DNA of 64,000 nt from Gimesia alba (GTDB lineage Bacteria; Planctomycetota; Planctomycetia; Planctomycetales; Planctomycetaceae), in contig NZ_CP036269.1 of assembly GCF_007744675.1 (NCBI RefSeq), positions 3,017,546 to 3,081,545 on the forward strand. Direction: 5' to 3'. Shown here one piece after another: positions 35,934 to 45,777 of the stretch. The notes below the pieces were generated by a model that was not told the origin of the DNA, ran no database searches, and was given only the letters and a program-made list of their open reading frames with translations. Both the position numbers and the translations under genes were made by a program. Positions within the stretch are counted from its first letter, which is position 1. Each line of letters opens with the position of its first letter.

Positions 35934-36872
35934 CTACTTAGAGCGCTGTGCGTGCGGGTGAGATTTTTCGTACGTTTCGCGCAAACGTTTGGTGCTGACG
36001 TGGGTATAAATTTGCGTTGTGGTTAAGCTTTTATGTCCCAGCAGTTCTTGTACGCTACGCAGGTCTGCGCCGCCATCCAGGAGATGCGTGGCGAAACTGT
36101 GTCGCAAGGTATGCGGGCTTGTTTTTTTGTCGAGCCCTGTCTGGAGCAAATATTTTTCCAGCATGCGGCCCACACTCCGCGAAGTAATACGGGTTTTTAA
36201 CCGATTGAGAAAGATCGCGTCCGAATCGGGGTGTGGTTTGGGTTTGGCTTCTCGTTCTTCGAGCCAGTATTTCAATGCTTTGGCGGCGTAGCTGCCGATG
36301 GGAGCGATACGTTCTTTGCGGCCTTTGCCCAGGACGCGAATAATATTGGCATCCTGATCCCAGTCACTCAGGTTGAGGGCCACCAGTTCGGAAACACGCA
36401 GACCTGCGGAATACAGGGTTTCGAGAATGGCACGATCTCTGAGCCCCATTTTGCTGTTGGCCGGAGGGGCTTCCAGCAGAGAGCCAATCTGGTCTGTCGT
36501 TAAAAAATGCGGTAATTTTCGACCGGTGCGCGGCGTGCGGAGTGGCTTGGCCGGATTGGTTTTGGTGTACCCTTCTCGGCAGCAGTATCGGAAGAAACTC
36601 CGCAGGCAGGCTAACCGCCTGGCGATAGTGGTTCGCTCGTACTGACACTCGTGGAGGTAGGCAACGTAGCGACGTAATTCACTGATGCCGATCCGGTCCG
36701 GAGGTAAAAGTGATTCTTCGTACTCGGTCAGATATTCAACGAGGCTTTCCATGTCTTCCGCATAAGACTTAAGCGTCAGATCGGACGAGTTTCGTTCGAT
36801 TTGCAGATATCGCAAAAAGCTGTCGATCGCGTCATGCAGTTCAATTGACCGGATAGGTTGCGAAGAGATCAT
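35934..36872 (-). CDS. xerC: Tyrosine recombinase XerC/XerD
   Basis: A 312-residue site-specific tyrosine recombinase. The N-terminal SAM-like core-binding domain ([19 protein letters not shown]) precedes the catalytic domain. All catalytic residues are present: R159 (SAGLRVSEL), K183 (LGKGRKER), H254 and R257 ([11 protein letters not shown]), H280 (LLGHKS) and nucleophile Y289 (TTQIYTHVS). Length and lack of mobile-element neighbours fit the chromosome dimer resolution enzyme and not an integrase. XerC and XerD cannot be told apart with confidence here, so the symbol is provisional. A dif site was not found in the window. Confidence 0.9.
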   Translation of the reverse strand: MISSQPIRSIELHDAIDSFLRYLQIERNSSDLTLKSYAEDMESLVEYLTEYEESLLPPDRIGISELRRYVAYLHECQYERTTIARRLACLRSFFRYCCREGYTKTNPAKPLRTPRTGRKLPHFLTTDQIGSLLEAPPANSKMGLRDRAILETLYSAGLRVSELVALNLSDWDQDANIIRVLGKGRKERIAPIGSYAAKALKYWLEEREAKPKPHPDSDAIFLNRLKTRITSRSVGRMLEKYLLQTGLDKKTSPHTLRHSFATHLLDGGADLRSVQELLGHKSLTTTQIYTHVSTKRLRETYEKSHPHAQRSK

Positions 36873-36944
36873 AGGGCTTCAATGAATGATGTAAGGCTTT
36901 GTCGAGTGAGAAGATCTTCGCGAGTGAATTCCGTGGTTCGGGAT

Positions 36945-37175
36945 TCAAGCCGTTTTGCGCAATCGCCTGGATTGTTCTTCGAGTTCTGCTTCCCGTCTTA
37001 ATTTGCGTACCTTCTGACTCATGACAGCCGCATCATACCAGGTGAAACTCAGGTCCTTGTCAGCCGCATATTGCCCCAATGTCTGGAGCATCTGTGAAGA
37101 GCTTTCATCATCATATAGAAAGACATAGCGTTCTGAATCTTTAACTAATGCAACGACATTCATTTGTTGTTTCAC
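36945..37175 (-). CDS. Small conserved hypothetical protein, 76 residues
   Basis: A small soluble protein with a mixed alpha/beta pattern. The first part reads VVALVKDSERYVFLYDD and the end is a charged helix (SQKVRKLRREAELEEQSRRLRK). The start is a GTG at 37175, with AAGGA eight bases upstream; an internal ATG follows four codons later. It lies 72 bp downstream-side of xerC on the same strand, between it and the lipoprotein gene, and its codon use looks normal. I do not recognise a family. The ribosome site, regular amino-acid pattern and position make it a probable real gene. Confidence 0.65.
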   Translation of the reverse strand: MKQQMNVVALVKDSERYVFLYDDESSSQMLQTLGQYAADKDLSFTWYDAAVMSQKVRKLRREAELEEQSRRLRKTA

Positions 37176-37280
37176 TGTGGCAGTCCTTTTTTATTTGTCA
37201 GAGCACTGGAGTCAGAGACGGGATGGGTTGGGAGTGCTCTTTAAACCGCAATATTTAATATCGGCAGTCGAGCGGTGGGA

Positions 37281-38504
37281 TTATCGGTATTTTCTTACTT
37301 TGAAGATGAGCTGATGCTGAGCTTGTCCGCCATGCAGCGTTAACATCTCTAGAATCATTAAATGCGATGTAAACCGTATAAAGTCCTCACTCCGATGTAG
37401 ATAGGCTTCCCAGCCCCCACTGCGTCGGTCGCCGCTGACTTCAAGGTAATCGCGTAAATGAGCTACGAGAGCAGCATCTGACCCATCAAACAGCCGTGTG
37501 TAAGACATAAACGGTTGTCGGGGGTCAACGGTCGTGGTATGGGTGGATACCGTAGGAGGGCAGTAGTCATCGAGTTGCTTCGTATATAAAGGAGTTTGTT
37601 GCTTGAGATTGTCCACAGGGGCTGTTGTGGGGGGAGCCGCTGTGGTTGGTTTCGGAGCAATCACTGGCTGTTTCTTGAGTGAGAGTCTGGATTTAGTCAG
37701 GTCTGACACCGGGGCCTGGACCACGGGGCTTTTTGTCTGTGCGCCCTGATTGGCTTGTGCATACGCCTGGATGATTCCGGTTTGGTTTTTGGGATAAGGC
37801 CAGGTATCGAGTGATTCAGCTGACTGTCCACGAAAGACCGTATCTTCAGGGACAGCAGGAATTTGAGGTCCGGTGGGACAGTCACCTTCCGGGCAGTTTT
37901 GTTTGCCCAGCTTTCGATTGATTTTCTGCTGCTGTTTTTCTGCTTTGCGTTCCATGTGAGACGCCTGTCTCACTTCACGGTTCATCTGGTGTTCTTCTTT
38001 TCGGGCTTCTTTAGCAGCCAGACGATCGCTTTTGAAGAATTGATTCAGGATGGACTTTTTCGCATGCCGTTCTTCCGTCAGTAACGGGAGTCCCGGTATA
38101 AATTCCTGTGAATGTGGAGAATACCAGGAAACCTGCATGCCAATCCGGGGTGGATAATAGGGGGAATAATCGGTGATCGCACCGATGACAACCGCATCCA
38201 CGTTCAAGGCTTCTGCCAGCTTGAGAACATCGTCCGGGTTATTCATTTGCAGTTGATGTTCCACCATCGCGACTTCCGCGACGCCGACCGGTAAAACCTG
38301 GAATCCGGGGACTTTCTGTAACTCGGCATAATAAGCGAGTGCAAAACGGCGTCCGTCTACATCTGGTTCCTGACTCAGATTGAAAAATGGGGCGATCGCG
38401 ACTGTTTTCAGCTTCGGATTGGGATTCGTGACAGAGGTCCGCATGATGACGCACCCTGACAGGCTGGAGAGACAAATTAGCAATGTGAAAATGCGAGTCA
38501 GCAC
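37281..38504 (-). CDS. Lipoprotein with CsgG/LpoB-like N-terminal domain
   Basis: A 407-residue predicted lipoprotein. The lipobox LSGC places the lipidated Cys at residue 18, after a short hydrophobic stretch. Residues about 30-125 (TVAIAPFFNLSQEPDVDG, LNVDAVVIGAITDYSPYY) look like the alpha/beta fold of CsgG, LpoB or DUF799-type lipoproteins. A Lys/Glu/Gln-rich coiled-coil-like segment follows (about 160-205), with a CPEGDCP motif, then a Pro/Gln/Thr-rich linker. The end (FIRFTSHLMILEML) resumes the folded pattern. The GTG at 38504 has no clear ribosome site. An outer-membrane assembly or transport-accessory role is possible; I could not assign it more closely. Confidence 0.78.
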   Translation of the reverse strand: MLTRIFTLLICLSSLSGCVIMRTSVTNPNPKLKTVAIAPFFNLSQEPDVDGRRFALAYYAELQKVPGFQVLPVGVAEVAMVEHQLQMNNPDDVLKLAEALNVDAVVIGAITDYSPYYPPRIGMQVSWYSPHSQEFIPGLPLLTEERHAKKSILNQFFKSDRLAAKEARKEEHQMNREVRQASHMERKAEKQQQKINRKLGKQNCPEGDCPTGPQIPAVPEDTVFRGQSAESLDTWPYPKNQTGIIQAYAQANQGAQTKSPVVQAPVSDLTKSRLSLKKQPVIAPKPTTAAPPTTAPVDNLKQQTPLYTKQLDDYCPPTVSTHTTTVDPRQPFMSYTRLFDGSDAALVAHLRDYLEVSGDRRSGGWEAYLHRSEDFIRFTSHLMILEMLTLHGGQAQHQLIFKVRKYR

Positions 38505-38748
38505 CGAACGGTTCCCAAAAAATGAAGCCAGAAAGAATCGATATCAACCTTATCGGCATAACCGGCAGAGTAACTTCAATGAGAAATCTTTTAGCAATCT
38601 TCCTATCTTTACATTTGAGTGAATCCCCTTTGATTCGAGAGCCGGGTCGCCTCAGATATTGTTGCAGGTGACTATTTCCAGAGCCTGACATGACTGCTAA
38701 GATGCTCTATATGACTTAAATTACGCTTTTTGATACGATGCGAATTCA

Positions 38749-39831
38749 ATGAAATCACTGCCGCCCCAACCCGATCCTCGCCCTCCGCTTTGCTATGGTT
38801 CTTTGCAGCTGGAGTCCCGGTATTTGCTGTCTCCCTTAGCCGGATATACGAATTTACCCTTTCGCCGGATTGTTCGTGAACTAGATGGTGTGGGGCTGGC
38901 GACGACGGATCTGGTCAATGCACGGGGTTTGCTGGAAGGGAGTCATAAGACGCTGCAGCTGATCCAGACCTGTCCCGAAGATTCCCCGTTTGCGGTACAG
39001 ATCTTCGGAAGTGAAGCAAAGCAGATGAGCGAAGCGGCTCAATTGCTGGAAGCACGAGGCGTTGATTCCATTGATATCAACATGGGGTGTCCTGTGAATC
39101 GGATTGTCAAAGGGGGGGCCGGCGCCAGTATGATGTGTCGTCCTGATGATACGGTGTCATTGGTCCAGTCTGTGGTAGAAGCCGTCAAGATCCCCGTTAC
39201 GGTGAAAATGCGGTTGGGTTGGGATGATCAGAACCTGACGGCTCCCTTTTTTGCCCGGGAGTTTGAACAGGTCGGCGTGGTTGCGGTGGCCATTCATGGG
39301 CGAACGCGCGAGCAGGGTTTTCGCGGCTCGGTCAATCATGATGGAATTCGGCAGGTGGTGGAAGCCGTCGAATCGATTCCGGTGATTGGCAATGGGGATG
39401 TGACTTCCATTGCTGATGCGGATTATATGCTGAGAACCACCGGTTGCGCCGGCGTTTCTATCGGCCGCGGTGCTTTGGCAAATCCCTGGATCTTTCGCCA
39501 GTTGCTCCAATGGGAACAAACCGGGCAATGTGATCCGGCGGGAAATTTCGATGCGCGATTGGAGTTGTTACTACGACAGTTTCGTTATCTGCTGGAAATG
39601 ACGACAGAAGAGCGGGCACTTCCCATGTTTCGCAAGATGGGACACTGGTATTTGAAATCGATGCGGGTCAAACCTGCCTTACGGCACGTATTTCAATGTG
39701 CTCAAAGCCTGGAAGAGTTCGATGCCGCGATCAAGAAAATTTCCGCCCAGGGGCCGACGTCCGGTTCGCGAAGTGGTGTTTTGCCGGAGATGCACATTCC
39801 CGTGCCCGGTGGACCAGTCGAACGCTGGTAA
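38749..39831 (+). CDS. dusB: tRNA-dihydrouridine synthase (DusB-like)
   Basis: A 360-residue FMN-dependent tRNA-dihydrouridine synthase. The TIM barrel starts at LLSPLAGYTNLPFRRIVREL. The catalytic Cys is C114 in INMGCPVNRIVKGGAGA, followed by VTVKMRLGWDD, AIHGRTREQGFRG and VIGNGDVTS, all standard Dus blocks. It reduces uridine to dihydrouridine in the tRNA D-loop. The N-terminal ten residues are Pro-rich. The gene ends 19 bp from the convergent CorC gene. Assignment to the DusB branch is by overall pattern. Confidence 0.93.
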   Translation: MKSLPPQPDPRPPLCYGSLQLESRYLLSPLAGYTNLPFRRIVRELDGVGLATTDLVNARGLLEGSHKTLQLIQTCPEDSPFAVQIFGSEAKQMSEAAQLLEARGVDSIDINMGCPVNRIVKGGAGASMMCRPDDTVSLVQSVVEAVKIPVTVKMRLGWDDQNLTAPFFAREFEQVGVVAVAIHGRTREQGFRGSVNHDGIRQVVEAVESIPVIGNGDVTSIADADYMLRTTGCAGVSIGRGALANPWIFRQLLQWEQTGQCDPAGNFDARLELLLRQFRYLLEMTTEERALPMFRKMGHWYLKSMRVKPALRHVFQCAQSLEEFDAAIKKISAQGPTSGSRSGVLPEMHIPVPGGPVERW

Positions 39832-39850
39832 GTTTCAGAGTGAACGCCCT

Positions 39851-41194
39851 CTAAGTATCGGCATCGAGTTCCTCGACGAGTGAGGGATCTAATTCGATGC
39901 GCAGCTTGCTGATTTTTCGCTCGTCGGATTCAAGGACATCAATTCGCAATTGTTGCCAGGTCAGCGAATCGCCTGTTTGAGGCACCTTTCCCATTTGGGT
40001 AATCACAAATCCGCCGATGGTGTCAAAGTCTTTTCCTTCAGGCAGATCGTAGTTGTAGTGTTCGTTGAGATCATCGATATGCACCCGGGCATCGACTTCG
40101 ACGATGTTATTGCCCTGCTCGAAAATCATCTGCTCTTCTTCGTCATCGAATTCATCGACGATATCACCGACGATTTCTTCGAGTACATCTTCCATCGTAA
40201 CCAGGCCGGCAACGCCCCCATATTCATCAATGACGATTGCCATGTGGACATGTTCTTTCTGCATGGTTTCCAGTAATGAATCGATGCCCGTTGTTTCCGG
40301 GATATAGAACGGAGAAAACATCAGATCTTTGATCGTCAGCTTATCCGCAGAATTGGAGTTCTGATTTTCCTTCGAATAGTGTTTCAGCAGTTCTCGGGCA
40401 TACAGAATCCCTATGATATCATCGGTTGATTCTCCGATGACGGGAATCCGCGAGTGGCCGACGTCAATGAACTTTAAGAGTGCTTCGTCCAGAGTCGCAT
40501 CGACAGAGATGTATTCCATATCCATGCGCTGGGTCATGATGGCAGCGACATCTTCATCTTGAAGTTCCATCACGCGCTGAATCATTTTACCGGCTTCCGA
40601 TTCCAGGATCCCGCCTCGCGCGCCTTCTTCAACGACTGAAAGAATCTCTTCGCTGATATTGGCTTCCCGTCCATTTTTGTTTTCCTCTTTGCCTGCCAGA
40701 CGATGAGAAAAACCATCAATTTTCCATGAGAGCCAGATTACAGGAGTCAGGGAGACAGGCAACCAGCGTACGACAGGCCAGAATTTTTGCAGGAAGCGTT
40801 CTCCTGTAATCCGGGAAATCGTCCAGGGAACGGTCATCAGGAACAAAATTCCGATGACAAGGGCCAGCAGCATTTGAAACGCAAATTGAACGGTTACAGC
40901 AATCGAACTGAAATCATTGGGGATATCGATATATTGTCTGGTCAGAATGACCGAAATCAGAATGACGCCGGAAAGATAGGAGAAATCAGCGGCCAGCAAA
41001 ATCGTAGGATGTGACCTCAGAATTTCACTGAACCGGTCCGGTACGCCTGCTTCATTACAGAGCGTTTCTAAGCGACTTCGTGAAAAATCTCTTAAAGAAA
41101 AACCCAATACGCCTGCGAACAGGGTGAATGCAATTAAAACAGCAAATATCAGCGGGACCATAAATCTTGCAAATAGCCAAATTGTAAGTGACAA
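39851..41194 (-). CDS. CNNM/CorC/HlyC-type protein with CBS domains
   Basis: A 447-residue membrane protein. The first 160 residues hold four membrane segments of the DUF21/CNNM type (MVPLIFAVLIAFTLFAGVLGF and others). A tandem CBS pair follows (IMTQRMDMEYISVDATL, HVHMAIVIDEYGGVAGLVTMEDVLEEIVGDI), and the C-terminus is the CorC/HlyC transporter-associated domain (IVEVDARVHIDDLNEHY). Such proteins are linked to Mg2+ or Co2+ homeostasis. The start is TTG at 41194 with no ribosome site, so the first codons are uncertain. It is the last gene of the phoH operon; the 92-bp gap to ybeY is the largest there. Confidence 0.92.
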   Translation of the reverse strand: MSLTIWLFARFMVPLIFAVLIAFTLFAGVLGFSLRDFSRSRLETLCNEAGVPDRFSEILRSHPTILLAADFSYLSGVILISVILTRQYIDIPNDFSSIAVTVQFAFQMLLALVIGILFLMTVPWTISRITGERFLQKFWPVVRWLPVSLTPVIWLSWKIDGFSHRLAGKEENKNGREANISEEILSVVEEGARGGILESEAGKMIQRVMELQDEDVAAIMTQRMDMEYISVDATLDEALLKFIDVGHSRIPVIGESTDDIIGILYARELLKHYSKENQNSNSADKLTIKDLMFSPFYIPETTGIDSLLETMQKEHVHMAIVIDEYGGVAGLVTMEDVLEEIVGDIVDEFDDEEEQMIFEQGNNIVEVDARVHIDDLNEHYNYDLPEGKDFDTIGGFVITQMGKVPQTGDSLTWQQLRIDVLESDERKISKLRIELDPSLVEELDADT

Positions 41195-41286
41195 AACGGA
41201 TTCGGTGAAGCTACCGGAATCTACTTTAGTTTAACTGGAACGGACGAATACATGAATCAGTTCGGCCTATTATTTCTGATGAAATT

Positions 41287-41793
41287 TCACTCTTCTCTTC
41301 TGGGGATTTTCAACCCCCAATGATCAAAAATCTGTTGTTCTTTCGTTCGCATCAGCTGCAGCTCGTCTTCAGACAGATCGTCGTAACCACATAAATGCAA
41401 TAAACCGTGCACAACGTACAGCAAAAGCTCATGCTTGGCAGACCATTGATATTTTTCCGCCATCGCGACCGCCATTTCAGCAGAGACGATGACCTCGCCT
41501 TCAATGCGCTTACCGGCGCCGCGGATTTCCGTGGTCTGTTGCTCTGGATCTGCTTCGCTGTCCAGCAGAAAACTCAGAACATCCGTGTCGTAGTCATGCG
41601 CTAAATATTGCTGATTCAGCGCACGGACGGCAGGGTTACCAAAGAAGGCCAGACTGATTTCGGCCTGGTTGACTTTTTCTGTTTGCAAAAGATAACAGAC
41701 CGCTTCCTGAATCACCTGAATCAGTCTTTCATCGATGGCGATATGATTCTGCGAGTCTTGAATGTTGATCTGATACTGGTCTATGGTGTTCAT
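41287..41793 (-). CDS. ybeY: Endoribonuclease YbeY (rRNA maturation)
   Basis: A 168-residue YbeY. The zinc-binding site normally reads HGxLHLxGYDH; here it is HGLLHLCGYDD, so H129 and H133 are kept but the third His is replaced by D139. Upstream it has DYDTDVLSFLLD, as in the family. YbeY acts in 16S rRNA 3' processing and ribosome quality control. It lies 19 bp after the 7TM-HD gene and 92 bp before the CorC-type gene, the classic operon PhoH-(7TM-HD)-YbeY-CorC. Whether Asp serves as the third ligand cannot be shown from sequence. Confidence 0.93.
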   Translation of the reverse strand: MNTIDQYQINIQDSQNHIAIDERLIQVIQEAVCYLLQTEKVNQAEISLAFFGNPAVRALNQQYLAHDYDTDVLSFLLDSEADPEQQTTEIRGAGKRIEGEVIVSAEMAVAMAEKYQWSAKHELLLYVVHGLLHLCGYDDLSEDELQLMRTKEQQIFDHWGLKIPRREE

Positions 41794-41812
41794 GCAGTTG
41801 TTCTACCGGTGG

Positions 41813-44134
41813 TTATGCAGATCGCTCTTCCGGATATTTGATGCGGCCGTGATAGATTCCGATGAGGGATTTCACCAGGGATTCTTCTACAATATTGATT
41901 TCACTTAACGTTAAGGAGCACTCATTGAATTGCCCGTCCAAGAGACGCTTCATGACTAAGGAATGAACCAGCGATTTGATCCGTTTGGGGGTCGGATCAC
42001 TGAGCGTACGGCTGGCGCTTTCGACGGCGTCGGCCAGCATCATCACGCCTGCTTCCCGGGTTTGCGGTTTGGGGCCCGGGTAGCGGAACGAAGATTCTTC
42101 GGCATCGGTTTTGTGGTCCGGGCTGGTCTCGGCCAGCTTTTCTGCTTCGCGGAAAAAGTATTCGACCAGAGTGGTACCGTGATGCTGTTCGATGAAATCG
42201 ATAATGGGTTGCGGCAAATTATGCTGACGCGCCAGGTCGACACCATCTTTCACATGACCGATAATGATCAGCGTACTCATGGCCGGCGCCAGATTATCAT
42301 GCAGGCTGTCGCTGCCGACCACCATATTTTCAATGAAGTATTGTGGTTTCAGCATTTTACCGATGTCGTGATAGTAGGCGGCGACGCGTACCAACAGACC
42401 GTTCGCGCCAATTTTATCTGCGGCAGCTTCTCCGATGGTCGCCATCGAGATGGAGTGATTATACGTTCCTGGAGCGCGGCGGACTAATTCCTGCAGCAAT
42501 GGATGCGAAACATTGCTCATTTCCAGCAGACTGATATCCGTTACGACTCCAAACAGAGATTCAATAAACGGCAGACTTCCGGCAACGAGATAGCCTGCTG
42601 CCAGACACCACCCTGCCCCTTGCAGGCTTTCCCATAACACGCGCTGATTAAAAAATCCATCGGAGAGATTCTGATTCTCAATCAGGTTGATTCCCCAGTA
42701 AACCAGGAAGTAGGTCAGGCCCATCCCGAAACCCAGTTTAATCAACGTGGATCGGGAGGAAATCGTGCCCAGGGAAGTGACGGCCACAGAAGAAACACTC
42801 ATCAAAACCACAAAGTGGCCCAAGGAGGCACCTGTTGAGAGACAGAGTAACAGGGCCAGTGAGAGCGCGGTCAGGATGGCCATCATCTGGTCATAGACAA
42901 TGGCAAATACCATGACCGTTACAATCAGAGGGAGCACTTCCGCCCGCCAGGGGTCATAAGAAAGTAATCGACCGAGAAACACCGTTAAGATGATCACGCT
43001 GGAATAGATGCTTAAGCTGCTGACTGTTTTGGCGACCGCTTTTTTGTTTCGCAGCAGGTGATATCCATTTAAGACGGCCAGTACGATCAGCATCAGAAAA
43101 ATGATGGTGACGCGGGTCACTCGTTCATAGACGGGAACCACTTCTTCTTTGGCTTCGTATTCCGCACGCAGCAATACGAGTTGGGTTTCATCAATGGACT
43201 GCCCGGGTTCCACCAGAACGGTTCCGCGTTGAAAGGTGTCGTAAATTTCATCGACAGCCATTCTGGCCTGTTTCCGTTCCTGTACTGTTTGGGCGGAATC
43301 ATAAACCAGGGTGGTCGGTGCCTGGAAATGAATCCAGTGCGAGAGTACGGCAGTCATCAGATCCAGTCGTGGAAAGTTTTTCCACTCTCGGCCAATGGCT
43401 CCTTTATCCGAAAGTTGATTGGACAGGCGGATATCAAATAGGGTGACATTTTTCCTGGATCCCAGTTTGTCATTGATAATGACAATATCATCATCAGCGC
43501 GAATCTGATTTTTTGTCAGATCATTTTCGTTTACGATTCCATAGGTCTCTAAAGGAGAAATCAGTTCTTTGAAATCTTTAACAATGGCATCAATTTTTTT
43601 GGTGTCATTGGAATCGGGATTGCTGACCAGTGGTTTCAGTTCTGCAAATGTCTGTTCGGATTCTTCAGGAAACTGATCGGCAAACTGTTCCAGCCGCCGG
43701 GAGGATGATAACCCCAGTTTCGCGCGGGACTCAGCGTTTAAATCGTCCAGTGACTTGGCCTTGGCAACCGCTTCCAGGTCTGCTCGGAGTAACGGAGGAA
43801 GGTCTTCGATCAACTCCGGTTGTTGTTTGAACGAATATGGGACTTCCGATTCTTTTTGTGTTCGTTGCCGGTCTGTCTCGATCGGATTGGCAACCTTGAA
43901 TGAGGCGCTCGCCAGAATTCCATGTTCTGCGAACATGCCGAGACGGTACGGAAACGGTGCTTTCCAGCTCTCAACCGCCACCATTAAGATCATGAGGGTC
44001 AATAGACAAGCACTCAGTCGCGACAGGGTCCCTCGGTTACTTAGCAATTCGCGCAGCTTGGAACTCAATTTGGAAGAATCTCGCAAACTGGCAGCAAGTG
44101 CCGTTCGGGATTTTTTGGAACCAAAAAAAGCCAT
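41813..44134 (-). CDS. 7TM-HD (PgpH-like) cyclic-di-AMP phosphodiesterase family protein
   Basis: A 773-residue protein with the 7TMR-HD architecture. After an N-terminal cytoplasmic tail and one helix (LLTLMILMVAVESW), a large extracytoplasmic 7TMR-HDED domain occupies about residues 70-350. Seven membrane helices follow (VTIIFLMLIVLAVL, VIILTVFLGRLL and so on). The HDIG-type HD domain is C-terminal, with the metal motif HDIGK in VRVAAYYHDIGKMLKP and additional His in YNHSI and EQHHGT. Members such as PgpH hydrolyse c-di-AMP. Whether a c-di-AMP cyclase exists in this genome is unknown from the window. It is in the phoH operon, 53 bp from phoH and 19 bp from ybeY. Confidence 0.9.
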   Translation of the reverse strand: MAFFGSKKSRTALAASLRDSSKLSSKLRELLSNRGTLSRLSACLLTLMILMVAVESWKAPFPYRLGMFAEHGILASASFKVANPIETDRQRTQKESEVPYSFKQQPELIEDLPPLLRADLEAVAKAKSLDDLNAESRAKLGLSSSRRLEQFADQFPEESEQTFAELKPLVSNPDSNDTKKIDAIVKDFKELISPLETYGIVNENDLTKNQIRADDDIVIINDKLGSRKNVTLFDIRLSNQLSDKGAIGREWKNFPRLDLMTAVLSHWIHFQAPTTLVYDSAQTVQERKQARMAVDEIYDTFQRGTVLVEPGQSIDETQLVLLRAEYEAKEEVVPVYERVTRVTIIFLMLIVLAVLNGYHLLRNKKAVAKTVSSLSIYSSVIILTVFLGRLLSYDPWRAEVLPLIVTVMVFAIVYDQMMAILTALSLALLLCLSTGASLGHFVVLMSVSSVAVTSLGTISSRSTLIKLGFGMGLTYFLVYWGINLIENQNLSDGFFNQRVLWESLQGAGWCLAAGYLVAGSLPFIESLFGVVTDISLLEMSNVSHPLLQELVRRAPGTYNHSISMATIGEAAADKIGANGLLVRVAAYYHDIGKMLKPQYFIENMVVGSDSLHDNLAPAMSTLIIIGHVKDGVDLARQHNLPQPIIDFIEQHHGTTLVEYFFREAEKLAETSPDHKTDAEESSFRYPGPKPQTREAGVMMLADAVESASRTLSDPTPKRIKSLVHSLVMKRLLDGQFNECSLTLSEINIVEESLVKSLIGIYHGRIKYPEERSA

Positions 44135-44187
44135 GCAAACAACCTGAAATTGAGTGTGAGTTTAGAACGGGGGAAAGTGGATGAGAA

Positions 44188-45153
44188 TCAGAGCCCCAGA
44201 CTGTCTTCGTTTTGGTAGGCTTTCACAATTTCGCCAACCAGTCTGTGTCTTACAATGTCTTCAGTTTTTAATTGGACGATTCCCACACCTTTAATATTTC
44301 GTAGGCGATTGATGGCGTCGGTCATACCACAGGAAATATCGGGTGGCAGGTCGATTTGAGAAGTATCTCCCGTCACCACAATTTGCGATCCCATGCCCAT
44401 CCGGGTGAGAAACATTTTCATCTGAGTCACAGTGGTATTTTGTGCTTCGTCCATAATGATAAACGTATTATCCAGAGTCCGCCCACGCATAAACGCTAAC
44501 GGCACGACTTCCACAATATCATTATCCATATAACGATGGACTTGTTCATAATCGAGCAAACTGCCGAGTGCATCTAACAGCGGGCGTAAAAAGGGATTCA
44601 CTTTGGCCAGCATATCTCCGGGCAGAAAGCCCAGTTTTTCACCCGCTTCTACGGCAGGACGAACGAGTACAATTTTTCGCACGCGCTCTGTACGTAAGGC
44701 GTTAATTGCCATGGCGACTGCCAGAAAAGTTTTGCCACAGCCGGCAGGACCTGTGCAGAAAACCAGATCATGTTCGCCAATCGCTTTGATGTAGTCGGAC
44801 TGTCCCGGAGTACGCGGATGAACTTTTTTGGTTTTCTCAAACAGATCGATCGAAGAGGGTGTGGCAACCGGGGTCTGTTTTACCTGTTTGCTGGAAGCGT
44901 TACCGTTCGAGAGCGCGGTCAGCACCTGCTCGTTTTTTAGTTGTCCCGTATTTTCAACAATCGCTTTCAATTCCGAGAAGATGCGGAGTGATTTCTGGAT
45001 CTGTGAATCATCGCCGATGATTCGAAGTTCATCTCCGCGATGAACGACATCCACACCTAGTGCATCCTGAATTTGTCTGATGTGACAATCATGAGTCCCT
45101 AACAAAACAGGAATCTGATCGGGATCAGCAAAGGAAAGAGTGGCTTCTGACAT
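44188..45153 (-). CDS. PhoH-family ATPase
   Basis: A 321-residue PhoH-like protein. An N-terminal KH-like part (PVLLGTHDCHIRQIQDALGVDVV) precedes the ATPase domain with Walker A GPAGCGKTFLA, the conserved FLPGDM block, FIIMDEAQNTT (Walker B) and VVTGDTSQIDLP. PhoH proteins are RNA-linked ATPases, often next to ybeY. The open frame begins with TTG at 45183, upstream of an AGGAGG that would then lie inside the gene; the ATG at 45153 comes 17 bases after that AGGAGG and is preferred. It is the first gene of the operon that runs to the CorC-type gene. Confidence 0.92.
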   Translation of the reverse strand: MSEATLSFADPDQIPVLLGTHDCHIRQIQDALGVDVVHRGDELRIIGDDSQIQKSLRIFSELKAIVENTGQLKNEQVLTALSNGNASSKQVKQTPVATPSSIDLFEKTKKVHPRTPGQSDYIKAIGEHDLVFCTGPAGCGKTFLAVAMAINALRTERVRKIVLVRPAVEAGEKLGFLPGDMLAKVNPFLRPLLDALGSLLDYEQVHRYMDNDIVEVVPLAFMRGRTLDNTFIIMDEAQNTTVTQMKMFLTRMGMGSQIVVTGDTSQIDLPPDISCGMTDAINRLRNIKGVGIVQLKTEDIVRHRLVGEIVKAYQNEDSLGL

Positions 45154-45183
45154 CAGAAATTCTACGTGTGCCTCCTGAGACAA

Positions 45184-45777
45184 GGAATAAACAGTTTAGA
45201 AGATGAAAATCATGACAGGTAAAATTGAATTTCGCTACGCTGAAATCAATGAAAACTTCAATATTAACGAGACTGAAATCAAGAAACGAATTCGGCTCTC
45301 GTCTTTATTTAAGTAAGTCTACTCCAGCAAATCGGGGAGAGAAAGGAGAGAGTTGGTCTTAAAACGTCGTTTTTTCATAAATTGTATTCAATAAAAGGGT
45401 TAGGTGCGACGATAAATCGCGGAGTTCCGGCATGATTTGACCAGGAGTATCTGTAACTTTGATTTCTGGTAGACCAGTTCCCGGGATGAGCGGATGGTAA
45501 ATTACCCATTCTCTATAAACGGAATTCTTTGATTTCCAGCTTGCTGACGATGTGAAGATCTAGCGTTTGGGTAATGCGCCTGAGGGACCCTGCTCAGATA
45601 CTGTCGATTGTATTGGTAATGCTCAAGATGTGCCCGTAACCTGTTCGATGAATTGTTCATATGATGCGGGATCAAATGCAATGGAGTTTGCGCTGTTGAC
45701 TCTGTTTTCCTGTTGAAGTCAAAACTATCCAGTTTCCTGCGGGAACTGATGCTATATACGCGAAAAGGCCATCGGAA
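45184..45777. promoter_or_regulatory. Divergent upstream region between phoH and the ExeA-like gene
   Basis: A stretch of about 600 bp without a supported gene, between the minus-strand phoH operon and the plus-strand ExeA-like gene. Overlapping short frames have no ribosome site or family pattern. It should hold promoters for both directions and the phoH ribosome site AGGAGG near 45170. I saw no strong repeat. Confidence 0.4.

Noticed and set aside
35934..36872. Phage or integron integrase
   Set aside because: Length, all catalytic residues and the absence of att sites or mobile neighbours fit a housekeeping Xer recombinase.
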